This document shows, in pieces, positions 27,627-37,180 of a DNA stretch of 64,000 nt. This stretch comes from an uncultured Oleispira sp. Its GTDB lineage: Bacteria > Pseudomonadota > Gammaproteobacteria > Pseudomonadales > Oceanobacteraceae. The position numbers and the translations under genes are program-made. Each line of letters starts with the position of its first letter. Positions within the stretch are counted from its first letter, which is position 1. Location of the stretch: NCBI GenBank assembly GCA_913061415.1, contig CAJXUD010000008.1, positions 1 through 64,000 of the forward strand. The letters are read 5' to 3'. The notes beneath the pieces were generated by a model. The model saw nothing but the letters and a program-made list of their open reading frames with translations. It did no database searches and was not told where the DNA came from.

Positions 27627-27653
27627 AGATAGAAACTACCACTTATCTCTACG
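27622..27653. terminator. Inverted repeat spanning both convergent stop codons
   Basis: CGTAGAGATA (27622-27631) pairs perfectly with TATCTCTACG (27644-27653) around a 12-base loop. The arms contain the stop codon of the sensor gene and the last codons of gloB, whose genes end only 9 bp apart. There is no U-tract on either side, so it is a weak bidirectional terminator or an mRNA 3'-end protecting stem. Confidence 0.55.
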
Positions 27654-28418
27654 TGAACGCAGCGCTGTAAATACCGCTCTGGACGACGTAATACTCTCGC
27701 CACTAGCCTCCAGTTTGGCGATTAACGAAGGGCTCTCTAAGCGTAAAAATGGATTATATAAGCGCTCCTGACCTAACGTCATATACGGCATGTCATTAGG
27801 CTGTAGGCTTTCAACACTTCTCTGCCAATAGGTCGTATCTTCGTTATTAGGTTCCCACACCAATGAGAAGCCCAAATTGGTCTTCATATAATCATGGCCA
27901 GGATATAAGATAGTTTCATCTGGCAGAGGCTTTAAGACAGCTTTAAAGGTCTCATACATTTGGTCAACGTTTCCGCCATTAAAGCAATTACCTGCGCAGG
28001 CATTAAAGAGGGTATCACCCGAAAATAAAATGGGGTTTTTTTCGCTCACCGTTAATAAGCACACGTGAACAGGAGTATGCCCCGGCGTTGGTAATACTTT
28101 GAATACCATACTGCCAAGCTCAAACACCTCATTAGCAATCAACCCTCTAGCAACATTAGGAATTTTACCAATCGCATGCTCACTGGCCCAAATAGGCGCG
28201 CCTGTAGCAGCTTGCACCGTGGGATTACCTTCAATGTGATCGTGATGTTCATGAGTATTGATGATGAGCTTAATCTGCCAGCCTTCGGCCTTGGCTGCCG
28301 ATAAAACCGCTTCTCCATCCAATGGGTCTAACGCGATTGCTTGACCGGTTTTTTCGCAACCAATAATGTAATTAAAATTACGTAATCGGTTGTTCATATA
28401 TAGACGTATGACTTTCAT
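27636..28418 (-). CDS. gloB: Hydroxyacylglutathione hydrolase (glyoxalase II)
   Basis: Glyoxalase II hydrolyses S-lactoylglutathione to lactate and glutathione, the second step of methylglyoxal detoxification. The metallo-beta-lactamase metal motif THEHHDH is at about residues 52-58. Further metal ligands are GHTPVH near 113, SGDTLF near 133 and YPGHDY near 172. Length 260 fits the family. The C-terminal part has the NPFLR substrate-binding segment. It is separated from the upstream HIT gene by about 100 bp that contain a GC-rich dyad. Confidence 0.95.
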   Translation of the reverse strand: MKVIRLYMNNRLRNFNYIIGCEKTGQAIALDPLDGEAVLSAAKAEGWQIKLIINTHEHHDHIEGNPTVQAATGAPIWASEHAIGKIPNVARGLIANEVFELGSMVFKVLPTPGHTPVHVCLLTVSEKNPILFSGDTLFNACAGNCFNGGNVDQMYETFKAVLKPLPDETILYPGHDYMKTNLGFSLVWEPNNEDTTYWQRSVESLQPNDMPYMTLGQERLYNPFLRLESPSLIAKLEASGESITSSRAVFTALRSRRDKW

Positions 28419-28481
28419 GGCTTTGACTACCTACCATTTTTTAAGGCTTCATCTTTCAAGGCTTCATTTTGAAAGCTTAAT

Positions 28482-28507
28482 AGATAGAGGGGCTAGCGCC
28501 CCTCAAA
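28482..28507 (-). terminator. Possible GC-rich terminator hairpin after the HIT gene
   Basis: GAGGGGC (28487-28493 region) pairs with GCCCCTC around a TAGC loop, directly downstream of the minus-strand HIT gene stop. The run after it on the minus strand is only mildly T-rich (tctatctatt), so efficiency is uncertain. Confidence 0.45.
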
Positions 28508-28520
28508 AGACGACTCGCGA

Positions 28521-28979
28521 TTACCAGTAGGCAACATTTTCTACATCATCTTCCGCTTCTAAATCCTCGACAAAATGCGACCCTAAAATATTCTGTAATT
28601 CTTTAACGCGCACTTCCAACTCTTCAGATTCATAAGGAACCGCAGGGCTATGTCCCCAAACAGGCCCAGGCCAAGCTGGATCATCACTATAGCGACAAAT
28701 ATGATGCTGATGTAACTGGGGAACGACGTTACCAAGAGCCGCAACGTTCATTGATTTTGCGGAAAAATGGTCGGCCATATTCTGACAAACCATCGCCGAC
28801 TCCTTCATCATTTGCGCCTGATCCTCAGAGGACAAATGATAGTACTCATACACATCATTATGTGCAGGCACCAGAATAACCCAAGGGTAGCGTTTATCAT
28901 TCATCAGCAATACTTGGCACAAAGGAAAACGTCCAATTAAAACCGTATCATTTTGTAATCGTTGATCTAATACAAACAT
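28521..28979 (-). CDS. HIT family protein
   Basis: A 152-residue histidine-triad protein. The nucleotide-binding motif is PQLHQHHICRY, followed by DPAWPGPVWG, a combination typical of a proteobacterial HIT subgroup of unknown substrate. The ATG at 28979 is preferred over the TTG at 28991 because GAGAG lies five bases before it. HIT proteins hydrolyse or transfer nucleotides from nucleoside phosphoramidates or dinucleotides. It stands alone between gloB and the TonB receptor remnant. Confidence 0.9.
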   Translation of the reverse strand: MFVLDQRLQNDTVLIGRFPLCQVLLMNDKRYPWVILVPAHNDVYEYYHLSSEDQAQMMKESAMVCQNMADHFSAKSMNVAALGNVVPQLHQHHICRYSDDPAWPGPVWGHSPAVPYESEELEVRVKELQNILGSHFVEDLEAEDDVENVAYW

Positions 28980-29087
28980 ATAATCTCTCAATTCAGATAT
29001 CAGAAATAGTTAATAAATCATCAGATAAAACAGCACAGTATTATTTTAGGCGCTTTTCCTCATAAGGTCATCTTTAGAAACGCAATT

Positions 29088-31151
29088 TTAAAAACGATAC
29101 GCCATACTCGCACGCACCATTCTTGGTTCAGTGGGATGTAAATGAACGTCTTCTACATCTGCACCTTCCCCAGGAAGGCGAGAATCGTACAAATAGGTAA
29201 TATCATTTCCTTCTTCATTCGTGAGATTAATGACTTCAAAAGAACCGCTAAGAACTGTTGTAAAATCATAACCTAACTGTGCATTTAGCATAGTTACCGC
29301 ATCAGCACGCTGACTGTTATCTTCATTCAAGGCAAAGTCACCAAAATGGCGCAAACGCAACCCTGCATCCCACTGGCCAAAATCATGAACAGCAATACCT
29401 AAACTGAATACACGCTCAATAGCCCCTGGAATATATTGCTCAGATTCACCTTTTGGCTGTAAACGTGCTTGGCTAAATGCCACGTCACTATCAATAATCA
29501 ACCAAGACTCTGGCTGCCAGAAAATACTGCCCTCAATACCTCTTCGCTCAGATTTATCAGAAGCCTCTGTCTCACCATTATCGCCAACAAAAATCAATTC
29601 AGACTCTAATGTTAACCACCAAAGAGACGCTGCAACTTGTAGCGTATCGGTCAGTTGAGATTGAATGCCTAAATCGGCGCCTTCACTGCGAGCAAACACA
29701 TCCGCCTTTTCTGAAGTAGCTCGACTACCTTCACTAAAACCACGAGCATCATTACTGTGATAACCCTGGCCATAATTTGCAAACCAATGAGTGGTTTCAC
29801 TGGTGCTGTATATTGCGCTCAGTTTTGGACTCACCATACTATCGCTTGCGTTATTTTTTTCGCCGGTTAAACGATTTTCAACATCAGCTTGAAGATAATC
29901 AAAGCGCGCTCCAATTTGTGTACGAAAGTTATCTGACCAGTTATGATTATTTTGTAAAAACAACCCTAATCCAGTTTCTTCAACTTTATGACGAATCAAC
30001 TCCCCGCTTACAAGAGTCTCGCGTTTTTTTGTTGCCGATAAGCTCACATCGCCAATATGGTCATGACGTACATCCATACCAAGCTGCCACTCACCATTAG
30101 CCGTTGGTAAAACATCAAATAATAAGGAGCCCCCTATTATCTTACGCTCGTCATATTGACGAATTTGATCACCATTAATAGCGTCTGTTGCATAGGTATG
30201 GTTAGCAAATAACTCCAATCCATAATCAATTACATACACATTACTTTGTAGTTCTTTTCCACTAATATCGTGCCAGCCTTCGTAATTCAAGCTGTAACGA
30301 TGAGTGTTTCCGCCAGTCGTATCGTCCATTGAATCGTAACGATCACCACCATTATCAATATACCGCTGAGGAATTTGATCCGTCGCAATCCAGGTATTAT
30401 CAAACCCCATAAAACTGATATTGCCGCCATTTACTGCATCACCAAAAGTATACTTAGCCATAGCAGAGTATTTTTCTTGATCTTGAGCAACATCCCAAGG
30501 ACCGTCATAACGGGTTATATCTAGTGCTGCAATAAATGAATCACCTTCATTAAATAAATCACTCACACCACCTGCCAAAAGCAAGCGTTGATAACCAAAT
30601 TGGCCTAAGCCAACTTTGATTAGCGAATTTTTCATGCCGCTCTTACTGTGTAATCGCACCGCACCGGCATTAGCAAAGTCACCTTCTTTGCCGTAGTAAG
30701 GGCCTTTACTGTAATTCAGCGACTCAATCATCTCTGGAATAATAAAGTTGATATCGGTATAGCCTTGGCCATGGGCATGGGTACGATTATTAACAGGCAT
30801 ACCGTCAATAAACGTTGCCATATCTGTTCCGTGATCGAGATTAAAACCTCATAAAAAGTATTGGTTCGCCTTGCCCTCACCACTATGCGAAGTCACAATT
30901 AGGCCAGGGACTGTTTCTAAAACTTCTCCTGCACGACTAATAGGACGCTGCTCTATTTGCTCAGCGACCACCGTTCCCATCGATGCAGAAACCCCATCGC
31001 CCATTTGCGCACTGCCACTAACCGTAATATGGCTAAGCTCAGCAATATCCGACGATGAATTGATACCTGCGGCTTGCATATTGGCCACAAATACTAGATT
31101 GAAGGCGAACGAAATCGCCAAAGTAAGAACACTTTGTTGTTTATATGTCAT
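29088..31151 (-). pseudogene. TonB-dependent receptor interrupted by one in-frame TGA
   Basis: A TonB-dependent outer-membrane receptor of about 687 codons broken by a single stop. The first 100 residues (31151-30852) carry a signal peptide (cleaved after MQAA) and the start of the plug (EVLETVPGLIVTSHSGEGKA, then NQYFL). A TGA at 30849-30851 then replaces the Arg that this motif normally has (YFLRGFNLDHGT). The same frame continues without any shift through GFNLDHGTDMATFIDGMPVN and a complete barrel ending in a terminal Phe (MAYRF). The distal part could be reinitiated at the ATG at 30821 but would lack a signal peptide. It is the last gene of the riboswitch-led CobN operon, 57 bp after DUF2149. 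Either a recent nonsense mutation or a sequencing error explains it. Confidence 0.9.
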
Positions 31152-31208
31152 TTTTCTCTACTTTTTTATCTACAAAAGAATTATTCAAGCCGTATTTAGA
31201 TGAATGAT

Positions 31209-31511
31209 TTATTGGCTAATTAAAATCAGTTTCCCTGTGTTTGGGTCTTTATAAACCTGCCCCATAGATTGATAACCTTCGCGGCCTTTCACTGAGTCCT
31301 TTAAAGATTCAGGCACTTCAATTAATTCTTTTCCTGGCTGAATAGGCTTTGAATTTTCAACATTAAAGTGCTGTTTTAAATCTGCACTTTGTGCAACCAA
31401 TGCAGCAATGAGTCCGCAGGCAAAAACCAACATGATGTCGACTAAATTGGCAAGTGGCCCTAAAGGCTCGTCGCCTTGGGCATCAAAAGAACTGGAACGC
31501 CACTTATCCAT
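31209..31511 (-). CDS. DUF2149 protein, ExbD-like
   Basis: A 100-residue inner-membrane protein of DUF2149. The ATG at 31511 has GGAGG eight bases upstream and overlaps the end of the ExbB-like gene, so the two are translationally coupled. The only membrane helix contains PLANLVDIMLVFACGLI. This closely resembles the ExbD/TolR helix with its proton-binding Asp (IDVMLVL in ExbD), an alignment I made by eye. The C-terminal part is periplasmic by analogy and ends with a short YKDPNTGKLILI. With the ExbB-like protein it would form a proton-driven motor. In Bacteroidetes hmu-type haem operons, DUF2149 and ExbB-like proteins likewise accompany a CobN-family protein. Confidence 0.85.
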   Translation of the reverse strand: MDKWRSSSFDAQGDEPLGPLANLVDIMLVFACGLIAALVAQSADLKQHFNVENSKPIQPGKELIEVPESLKDSVKGREGYQSMGQVYKDPNTGKLILISQ

Positions 31512-31944
31512 GTTCACAAGCCTCCATAGCAGCGTCATACCAGCGACGTCGCATGCGCCCTAAGACAAACCCGATGATCCCAGCTAATAAACCAATCACC
31601 GTCGTATCAAATGCGACCGTCATGGCCGTGGTTAAGATGGTTAACTCGCCTTCTCCTAACGCTGCCAAACCTGGACCTAACGGAATAAGGGTTCCCATTA
31701 ATCCCAACATCGGAGCAATACGGGTAATAAAATCAGCACGTTCAATACGACGTTTACCTGCTTGGCGTAAGCCGACTAGCCCAGAGCGATCAGATAAGCG
31801 CTGAATGCCGCCAAAGCGCTCACCTATTGCTAACCCTGTTTCATACACGGCTAAGGCGATAAACAATAATAAACCCCACACCACGGGCTCTAATAAAAAG
31901 CCTGTAATCTGATGCATAACATTTAATGAAATAGACGAAAACAT
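31504..31944 (-). CDS. MotA/TolQ/ExbB-type proton channel protein
   Basis: A 146-residue inner-membrane protein of the MotA/TolQ/ExbB family. The start is placed at the ATG at 31944 (AAGG upstream); a TTG at 31965 would add seven residues. It has a membrane helix near the N-terminus, a cytoplasmic segment, and two C-terminal helices. The family hallmark is present: FITRIAPMLGLMGTLIPLG followed by AMTVAFDTTVIGLLAGIIG, the region that lines the ion path in ExbB and TolQ. It is shorter than canonical ExbB (about 240 residues), as is usual for the members that pair with DUF2149. It lies between the CobN-like and DUF2149 genes. Confidence 0.9.
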   Translation of the reverse strand: MFSSISLNVMHQITGFLLEPVVWGLLLFIALAVYETGLAIGERFGGIQRLSDRSGLVGLRQAGKRRIERADFITRIAPMLGLMGTLIPLGPGLAALGEGELTILTTAMTVAFDTTVIGLLAGIIGFVLGRMRRRWYDAAMEACEHG

Positions 31945-32005
31945 AATCAATAACCTTTTAAACAATACAAATAATAACGAGCACTAAACAACCAATATGC
32001 CTGCG

Positions 32006-35000
32006 CTATAAACGGCGGGCACGAATAAAACCGCCAAACATCAATAATAAAGCTAAACCCAATACAATCCGCAAATACGTCTCACCACTGCTATCTTCCG
32101 ATGTTTCGTCATTTTCAGTATTTGAAGTTGAATCATTTTTATTCGCTTCAGTTGCTTTTGTATCACTAGCATTTGTATCAGTAGCATCTGCTGTATTTTT
32201 AGCGCTATTACCAACTTCAACTTCCTGAATATGCACGGGTGAAGTCGGTGCAAATTCTGCTGGATTATTCATGCGACTGGCCGCTAATGTTTGCTCTAAC
32301 TTGGCCACCGTTTCAGCATCCAGCAACGGTTTAATGAACTCGTAAATTGGATGATTGGCGTGAGTATGACCACTACCAGGAATGCCTTTTTCGATAATAT
32401 TATTGGCAAAGGCTTCCGCTAATTGCTGCTGGGTTGCCTCATCGGTTTGCCAAAAGTCTTTTTCAATGGCAACCAACATCACCGCCAGAATATTCGTTTG
32501 CACATGCACATTATGCTTGTCGGCTAAAAACTCATCCAAGCCGACGTCCAGTGAATCGTCAATATAAACAGACTTAACTTCTTCCCAAACCCAGGATTGT
32601 ATAATTTCAGGGCTGGTCACTTGCCAACCCCAAAGGTATTCAACAAATTCACTGCCCATTGTGCGAGCACCGGAGTAACCTTCTTTCATCAAAGGTTCAA
32701 TCCACTGGCGATTTAAGAATCGCCCACGCAGTTCTCCTAAAAGCGCCACTTCTAAGGGGTCCATTTTCAAATTTTGATTATTGGCATGCGAAATAACAAA
32801 GCTATTAGGCTGCTCGCCCGTGACCGTTTCAATTGCTAAATTTAAACCTCCTAAATAATCAAAAGCATCATTATTATCGATCAGCCCATATAAGTTACTG
32901 GCTCGACCTAAATAGGTATTACCGACATTCGATAGCTGAGCTTTGAATAAATCTTGTGCCCCTGCACCGCTAATAAACCCATCTGATTCAATGCCATACG
33001 CGTGCCCCATGCGTTTAATAAAGACATGGCCTAGTTCTTTACGATCATCCCAAGCGCCCGAACGTTCGGCCAAACGGTTGACCCCTGCCCCATAAGCACC
33101 TGGTGCACTGCCAAAAATACGCAAACTGGCTTGGCGGGCTAATACGTTTACATCCTTATTTGGGTGCGCAGCCAATAATGCTTTGGCTTCTAAAACCCAG
33201 TTACGGGCAATCAGGTTGTGCTCTAAACTTTCGCTATCCCAGCGTTCTTTTTTATCCCCAGCAGGGGCATCGTTGTTCTGTAAATCAAGAGCTTCGATTA
33301 AATCGTCAACCGGTTTAAGGGCCGATAACAACATTAATGTCAGTGCAGGATACTGCTGATGAATGGTTTCACGGCTGGCGGCTAACCCTAATAATACCGC
33401 TTTATCCAGCAGCTCTAATTGTGAGCCATAAAGATCTCGGAATAATCCCGAGCTGGTAAAGACCACATCACGTCGCTGTGTTCGCTCGTCATCTAAAGGC
33501 AATAGTTGTAAACTTTTAAGAATGCCTCGGCTATTCCAAACGGGCTTCACCCCTAACATATCCAAACCAAAAGCAATCATTGCGCCTTCGTCACGCACGG
33601 CATCGGAGGCCCATAAAATAATCGCTTCTTTTTCAGCAAAGGTATTCATACCCGCCTTATTTTGCTTAAAACTAACGGCATTTTCTGCGCGGGCTTTTTG
33701 TGCTAACTGCTGGCCAATTTCTACGCCCAGCTGAGTCGGTAATAAACTGCCATCAAGCGCATAAAAGTTACGCCCAGTAGGCAATGCTTCTGGCGTACGA
33801 ATCGGATCATTACCTTTACCTGGCGCAACGAAGCCACCATTTAACGCATTAATGAATGCGGTCATTTCAGACTTAGGAGAGCTCATCAGTGCGCTACGGA
33901 TCGCGGCGCTATTTTTATTTTTTAAATTGTCCCCTTCTGCCATCGACTGCATCATGGTATCGATGGATTCTTTTTCCCAGTCACGACCAAATACGTGCAA
34001 CCCGAGCGGCATAAATTCTTCTTGCAGATGCGTTAAATAGTGCCCTACTTCGTGCAATAAAAAGTCGTCATCAATATCACTGAATCCAACCCCACGGACG
34101 ACAAGTTCTTCATCCATACTGGCAATCAGTTCATCCCGAAGATTCAATGCATCGATTTTGTGTCGTAATGCTTTAATGGCTTTTTGCTGTGTGCTTTCAT
34201 CACTGGCCGCTTCGGCACTTTCGATTAACTGACGCAGTTGCAAAAGGCCATCGTACAATTCAGTAATGGCTAATGGCGGCGTTAAATGATCCACCATAAT
34301 GGCAAGGCCACGACGCTTGGCTTGAATGCCTTCGCCAACACCATCAACAATATACGGGTAGATACTCGGTATATCCTGCACGACGATTGAGGGATAATCG
34401 ATGGCCGATAACCCTGCGCCTCGTTTTGGTAAAAACTCATAGGTTGAGTGGCGACCCACATGCACTAAGGCATCAGCGCCAAAATCTTTGGCCAAATATT
34501 TATAAAAAGCCAAATACTGATGTGGCGGCGGAAATGACATATTGGCATGCAACAGTTCTTCGTTCAGTTCCCAACCACGAGGCGGCTGAGGGCCTAAAAA
34601 TACATTGCCAAACTGCAGCCCAGGAATAAGTAACTTATTATTCCAAACCATGGTTTTACCCGGCGCTTTGCCCCAACCACGAATGCCTTCAATGCTCATA
34701 GAGATAATCGCAGTTTGTAGCTTTTCTGCCTGCTGCCAACTGGCCGTATTATTTTGACTTGCGTTATGAATACTAATGTCCACTTTTTGCGCTTCGATTA
34801 ATACCACATACTCTTCTTCTAGCTGCTCTAATAGATTCAATGCACGCTCACGACCAGGGTGACGAATACCATCTAAGGCATGATGTAAATCGTGCATTGT
34901 CGAATCCATCAGCTCATACAGTTCCGTTAAAATACGCTGACGTTCTGGGTGAGAAAGCCCTAACAAATATTCATGACCCGCACCGAATAAAAAATACTCA

Positions 35001-36694
35001 ATGCGCTGATGCATAAAACCCAACGGCCCTTGTTGCATTTCGGCTTGCACAGGCTCAGGCAAAGTTTCAAACCACGCTTGATAGCTGCTGGCGCTCATAT
35101 TATGAATCAACCCCGACATCTCATCTAATGCCTTAGCATCTTCTGGTAAATTAACCGCCTTTTGCTGCAATAAATCTAATAAGGCTTCAGCACTGGCAGG
35201 AAAATTTTCTTGCGGCCCAAGGTCATAACCTTGCTGCTTTAATGCATTCAGCATTTGCCATAAGGAATCTGGCACATTTAAGTTATCGGCCCCAATGTTA
35301 TGGCGCCCAGGGGGATGATTATAAAAAACGACGGCCACTTTTTTGTCTTTATTGGCTTTGGTTTGCAAAGCTAGCCATTTTTCAATTCGCTGAGTTAAGC
35401 GCTGCACCTCAACATCAACCGGTTCGGTTTTAGCAACCTGTGCTCCGGTTAAATCATCTATATCGGTTGCTGCCGCCAAGGCTAATACATGAGCTTGGCC
35501 AATTCCCTGCAGCTCTGGCATAGCAATGCGATAGTGCACACTGTCGGCAGGTAAACCCTGGCTGGATAAATCGTATAAGGCGCTGTTTAATTCAATAACT
35601 CGAATGCCTTTAAAAACAGGAACATTAAGCTGGGTAAACAGTTCGCTGACTTGCTCGCGGCCATCTCCACCACCTACAACAAAGTCTTGTAAAGAAATAA
35701 TCACAAATGGCTGAGTGCTTTGTTCATTGATATTTTTAATCGCTGCGACGGCTTGAATACTGGCATCCCCCCAAGCTGACAGCACCGATATACAATGATT
35801 ATTGCTCGCTATTTCTTGGCAAAGACGTTGATGCAACTGCCAGTCTCCTGGGCGATCACCGGTATCATGATCAAGAATATAAACGATGGGTTTTTGTTGC
35901 GTTTTGATTAAACTGATCAGTTCTTGCTGCGTTTTTTTATGCTGACTGTTTAAATAAAAACGCAGCGTTTCAGCGCTTTGCAGTATGGGCCAAGTGTTAT
36001 TTTCAACCGTTTGTTGATGATCAGTCTCGGTTGCTGAGTCGGCTAATAAACTGAATAACGAAAAGCGATTATCATCGTTATGATTCTGCCAATATGCTTT
36101 TGCCTGCAACCAATAAGCAAACTGCGGCCATTGCTCTTGCTGCTGCAATAATTGCTGAGCATAACTGCCTTGCTCACTATTGGTAAGGCGCTTAAATAAG
36201 GATTTTTTTTGCTCATTGGTTAAACCATCAAATAATCCTAATTGATAATCGTTATACGGATCACTGTTGAGCTGCAGCAAGCGACGGTCACCATTGATCG
36301 CAATGCGGGTTTGCCGTTTAGGGTAATGAAGATTGAGCAAGCGCTCGACGGGTTCAGCAAAAACGGCGGCCATTAAAATCGCATCGGCCTGATTCACCAA
36401 CGTTAACAAGTCTTGGTCGCTCATTAAGTTAATTTGACTGACCGAGCGAATGTTAAGCGTATGCTGAGGATGAGTATCTAAAAAGCGATGAGCGGCAACC
36501 ACCAAGCTGCCACTGGAGCGGTCTGAGACAAACGCGACAATATTGACAATGTTTTTTGCCGGTAAAGTATGACTCTCTTGTAAGGTATTAGCAGAAGCAA
36601 TATTCACGTTCGCTAAGACAAGACTTAGCAGCGTCACCCACCATAAACTCGATCGCAGAGACAGACATCGTGATATTTGTAAAAATAGTGGCAT
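32006..36694 (-). CDS. CobN-family protein with signal peptide and C-terminal membrane anchor
   Basis: A 1562-residue member of the CobN/magnesium-chelatase H-subunit family. CobN-type motifs are visible, such as HVGRHSTYEFLPKRGAG near residue 745 and EFVEYLWGW near 1400. Unlike the cytoplasmic cobaltochelatase subunit, it starts with a signal sequence (hydrophobic 17-34, probable cleavage after IASA). It ends with a Thr/Asn/Asp-rich spacer, a membrane helix (LRIVLGLALLLMFGGF) and RARRL. This is a periplasmic protein anchored in the inner membrane with a short positive tail inside. GGAAGG precedes the ATG. A cobalamin riboswitch leads the operon, and ExbB-like, DUF2149 and TonB-receptor genes follow. 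No CobS, CobT or other corrin genes are in the window. A chelatase-like, dechelatase or binding role in envelope corrinoid/cobalt handling is inferred. Confidence 0.9.
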   Translation of the reverse strand: MPLFLQISRCLSLRSSLWWVTLLSLVLANVNIASANTLQESHTLPAKNIVNIVAFVSDRSSGSLVVAAHRFLDTHPQHTLNIRSVSQINLMSDQDLLTLVNQADAILMAAVFAEPVERLLNLHYPKRQTRIAINGDRRLLQLNSDPYNDYQLGLFDGLTNEQKKSLFKRLTNSEQGSYAQQLLQQQEQWPQFAYWLQAKAYWQNHNDDNRFSLFSLLADSATETDHQQTVENNTWPILQSAETLRFYLNSQHKKTQQELISLIKTQQKPIVYILDHDTGDRPGDWQLHQRLCQEIASNNHCISVLSAWGDASIQAVAAIKNINEQSTQPFVIISLQDFVVGGGDGREQVSELFTQLNVPVFKGIRVIELNSALYDLSSQGLPADSVHYRIAMPELQGIGQAHVLALAAATDIDDLTGAQVAKTEPVDVEVQRLTQRIEKWLALQTKANKDKKVAVVFYNHPPGRHNIGADNLNVPDSLWQMLNALKQQGYDLGPQENFPASAEALLDLLQQKAVNLPEDAKALDEMSGLIHNMSASSYQAWFETLPEPVQAEMQQGPLGFMHQRIEYFLFGAGHEYLLGLSHPERQRILTELYELMDSTMHDLHHALDGIRHPGRERALNLLEQLEEEYVVLIEAQKVDISIHNASQNNTASWQQAEKLQTAIISMSIEGIRGWGKAPGKTMVWNNKLLIPGLQFGNVFLGPQPPRGWELNEELLHANMSFPPPHQYLAFYKYLAKDFGADALVHVGRHSTYEFLPKRGAGLSAIDYPSIVVQDIPSIYPYIVDGVGEGIQAKRRGLAIMVDHLTPPLAITELYDGLLQLRQLIESAEAASDESTQQKAIKALRHKIDALNLRDELIASMDEELVVRGVGFSDIDDDFLLHEVGHYLTHLQEEFMPLGLHVFGRDWEKESIDTMMQSMAEGDNLKNKNSAAIRSALMSSPKSEMTAFINALNGGFVAPGKGNDPIRTPEALPTGRNFYALDGSLLPTQLGVEIGQQLAQKARAENAVSFKQNKAGMNTFAEKEAIILWASDAVRDEGAMIAFGLDMLGVKPVWNSRGILKSLQLLPLDDERTQRRDVVFTSSGLFRDLYGSQLELLDKAVLLGLAASRETIHQQYPALTLMLLSALKPVDDLIEALDLQNNDAPAGDKKERWDSESLEHNLIARNWVLEAKALLAAHPNKDVNVLARQASLRIFGSAPGAYGAGVNRLAERSGAWDDRKELGHVFIKRMGHAYGIESDGFISGAGAQDLFKAQLSNVGNTYLGRASNLYGLIDNNDAFDYLGGLNLAIETVTGEQPNSFVISHANNQNLKMDPLEVALLGELRGRFLNRQWIEPLMKEGYSGARTMGSEFVEYLWGWQVTSPEIIQSWVWEEVKSVYIDDSLDVGLDEFLADKHNVHVQTNILAVMLVAIEKDFWQTDEATQQQLAEAFANNIIEKGIPGSGHTHANHPIYEFIKPLLDAETVAKLEQTLAASRMNNPAEFAPTSPVHIQEVEVGNSAKNTADATDTNASDTKATEANKNDSTSNTENDETSEDSSGETYLRIVLGLALLLMFGGFIRARRL

Positions 36695-36865
36695 TTTCCT
36701 TCCTCAAACTAAGCGTGCATCGTAGTGATGCGAAAACAGCAATAGCGAGGAAATAAGCGTGCAAAATTAGATTGTCTACCCTACACATGTATCTCGAATA
36801 CAAATGTATTAATAGAAAATTTAATTCTGTCATGCGTTTCAGGACCACCCCGCCTGAGATATCAT

Positions 36866-37045
36866 GTTTTTACAGGCCGGTCTCCGGACTCAAAATATTA
36901 AAATAGATTAATATTTATTACCGTTGCGGGGGCAGCACAGGTTTTTCACCTGTTTCCCGATTATCCCTTTTGTCTAAAGTCATTAGAAACTAGTTAAAAA
37001 CTAAATCCATTAAATTAGAACGGGCACCTGAAAACGCGGAGGATA
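36866..37045 (-). ncRNA. Cobalamin (B12) riboswitch
   Basis: On the minus strand the order of conserved elements is right for a cobalamin riboswitch. GGTGCCC (about 37022-37028) comes first, then AAAAGGGA with GGGAAACAGGTGAAAAACC. The B12 box CTGCCCCCGCAACGGTAA is at about 36919-36936, and GGAGACCGGCCTG at about 36873-36886. The mRNA then runs about 170 bases to the CobN-like start. By family rule, adenosyl- or other cobalamin binding lowers expression, so the operon should be on when B12 is scarce. The outer limits are approximate. Confidence 0.95.
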
Positions 37046-37180
37046 CCAGTAGATGAATTGAATTCAAAGTGAATCTTCTGCACACTGACCTCATCACACT
37101 GATCTCATATAGTTTTCTAGTTTTTCAATATTATTACTGTTATGTATGACATCCACAGCGTGCGAATAGGCAAAAAGACC

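Noticed and set aside
30849-30851. TGA read as selenocysteine or other recoding
   Set aside because: The residue expected there is Arg, not Cys, and I see no SECIS-like hairpin directly after it. A nonsense mutation or read error is simpler.
32006-36694. Ordinary CobN of aerobic B12 synthesis
   Set aside because: Signal peptide, C-terminal anchor, absence of CobS/CobT and corrin genes, and ExbB/DUF2149/TonB-receptor neighbours all argue against it.
36588-36848. Minus-strand open frame across the CobN leader
   Set aside because: It overlaps the riboswitch expression region and the CobN start out of frame; no ribosome binding site or family match.
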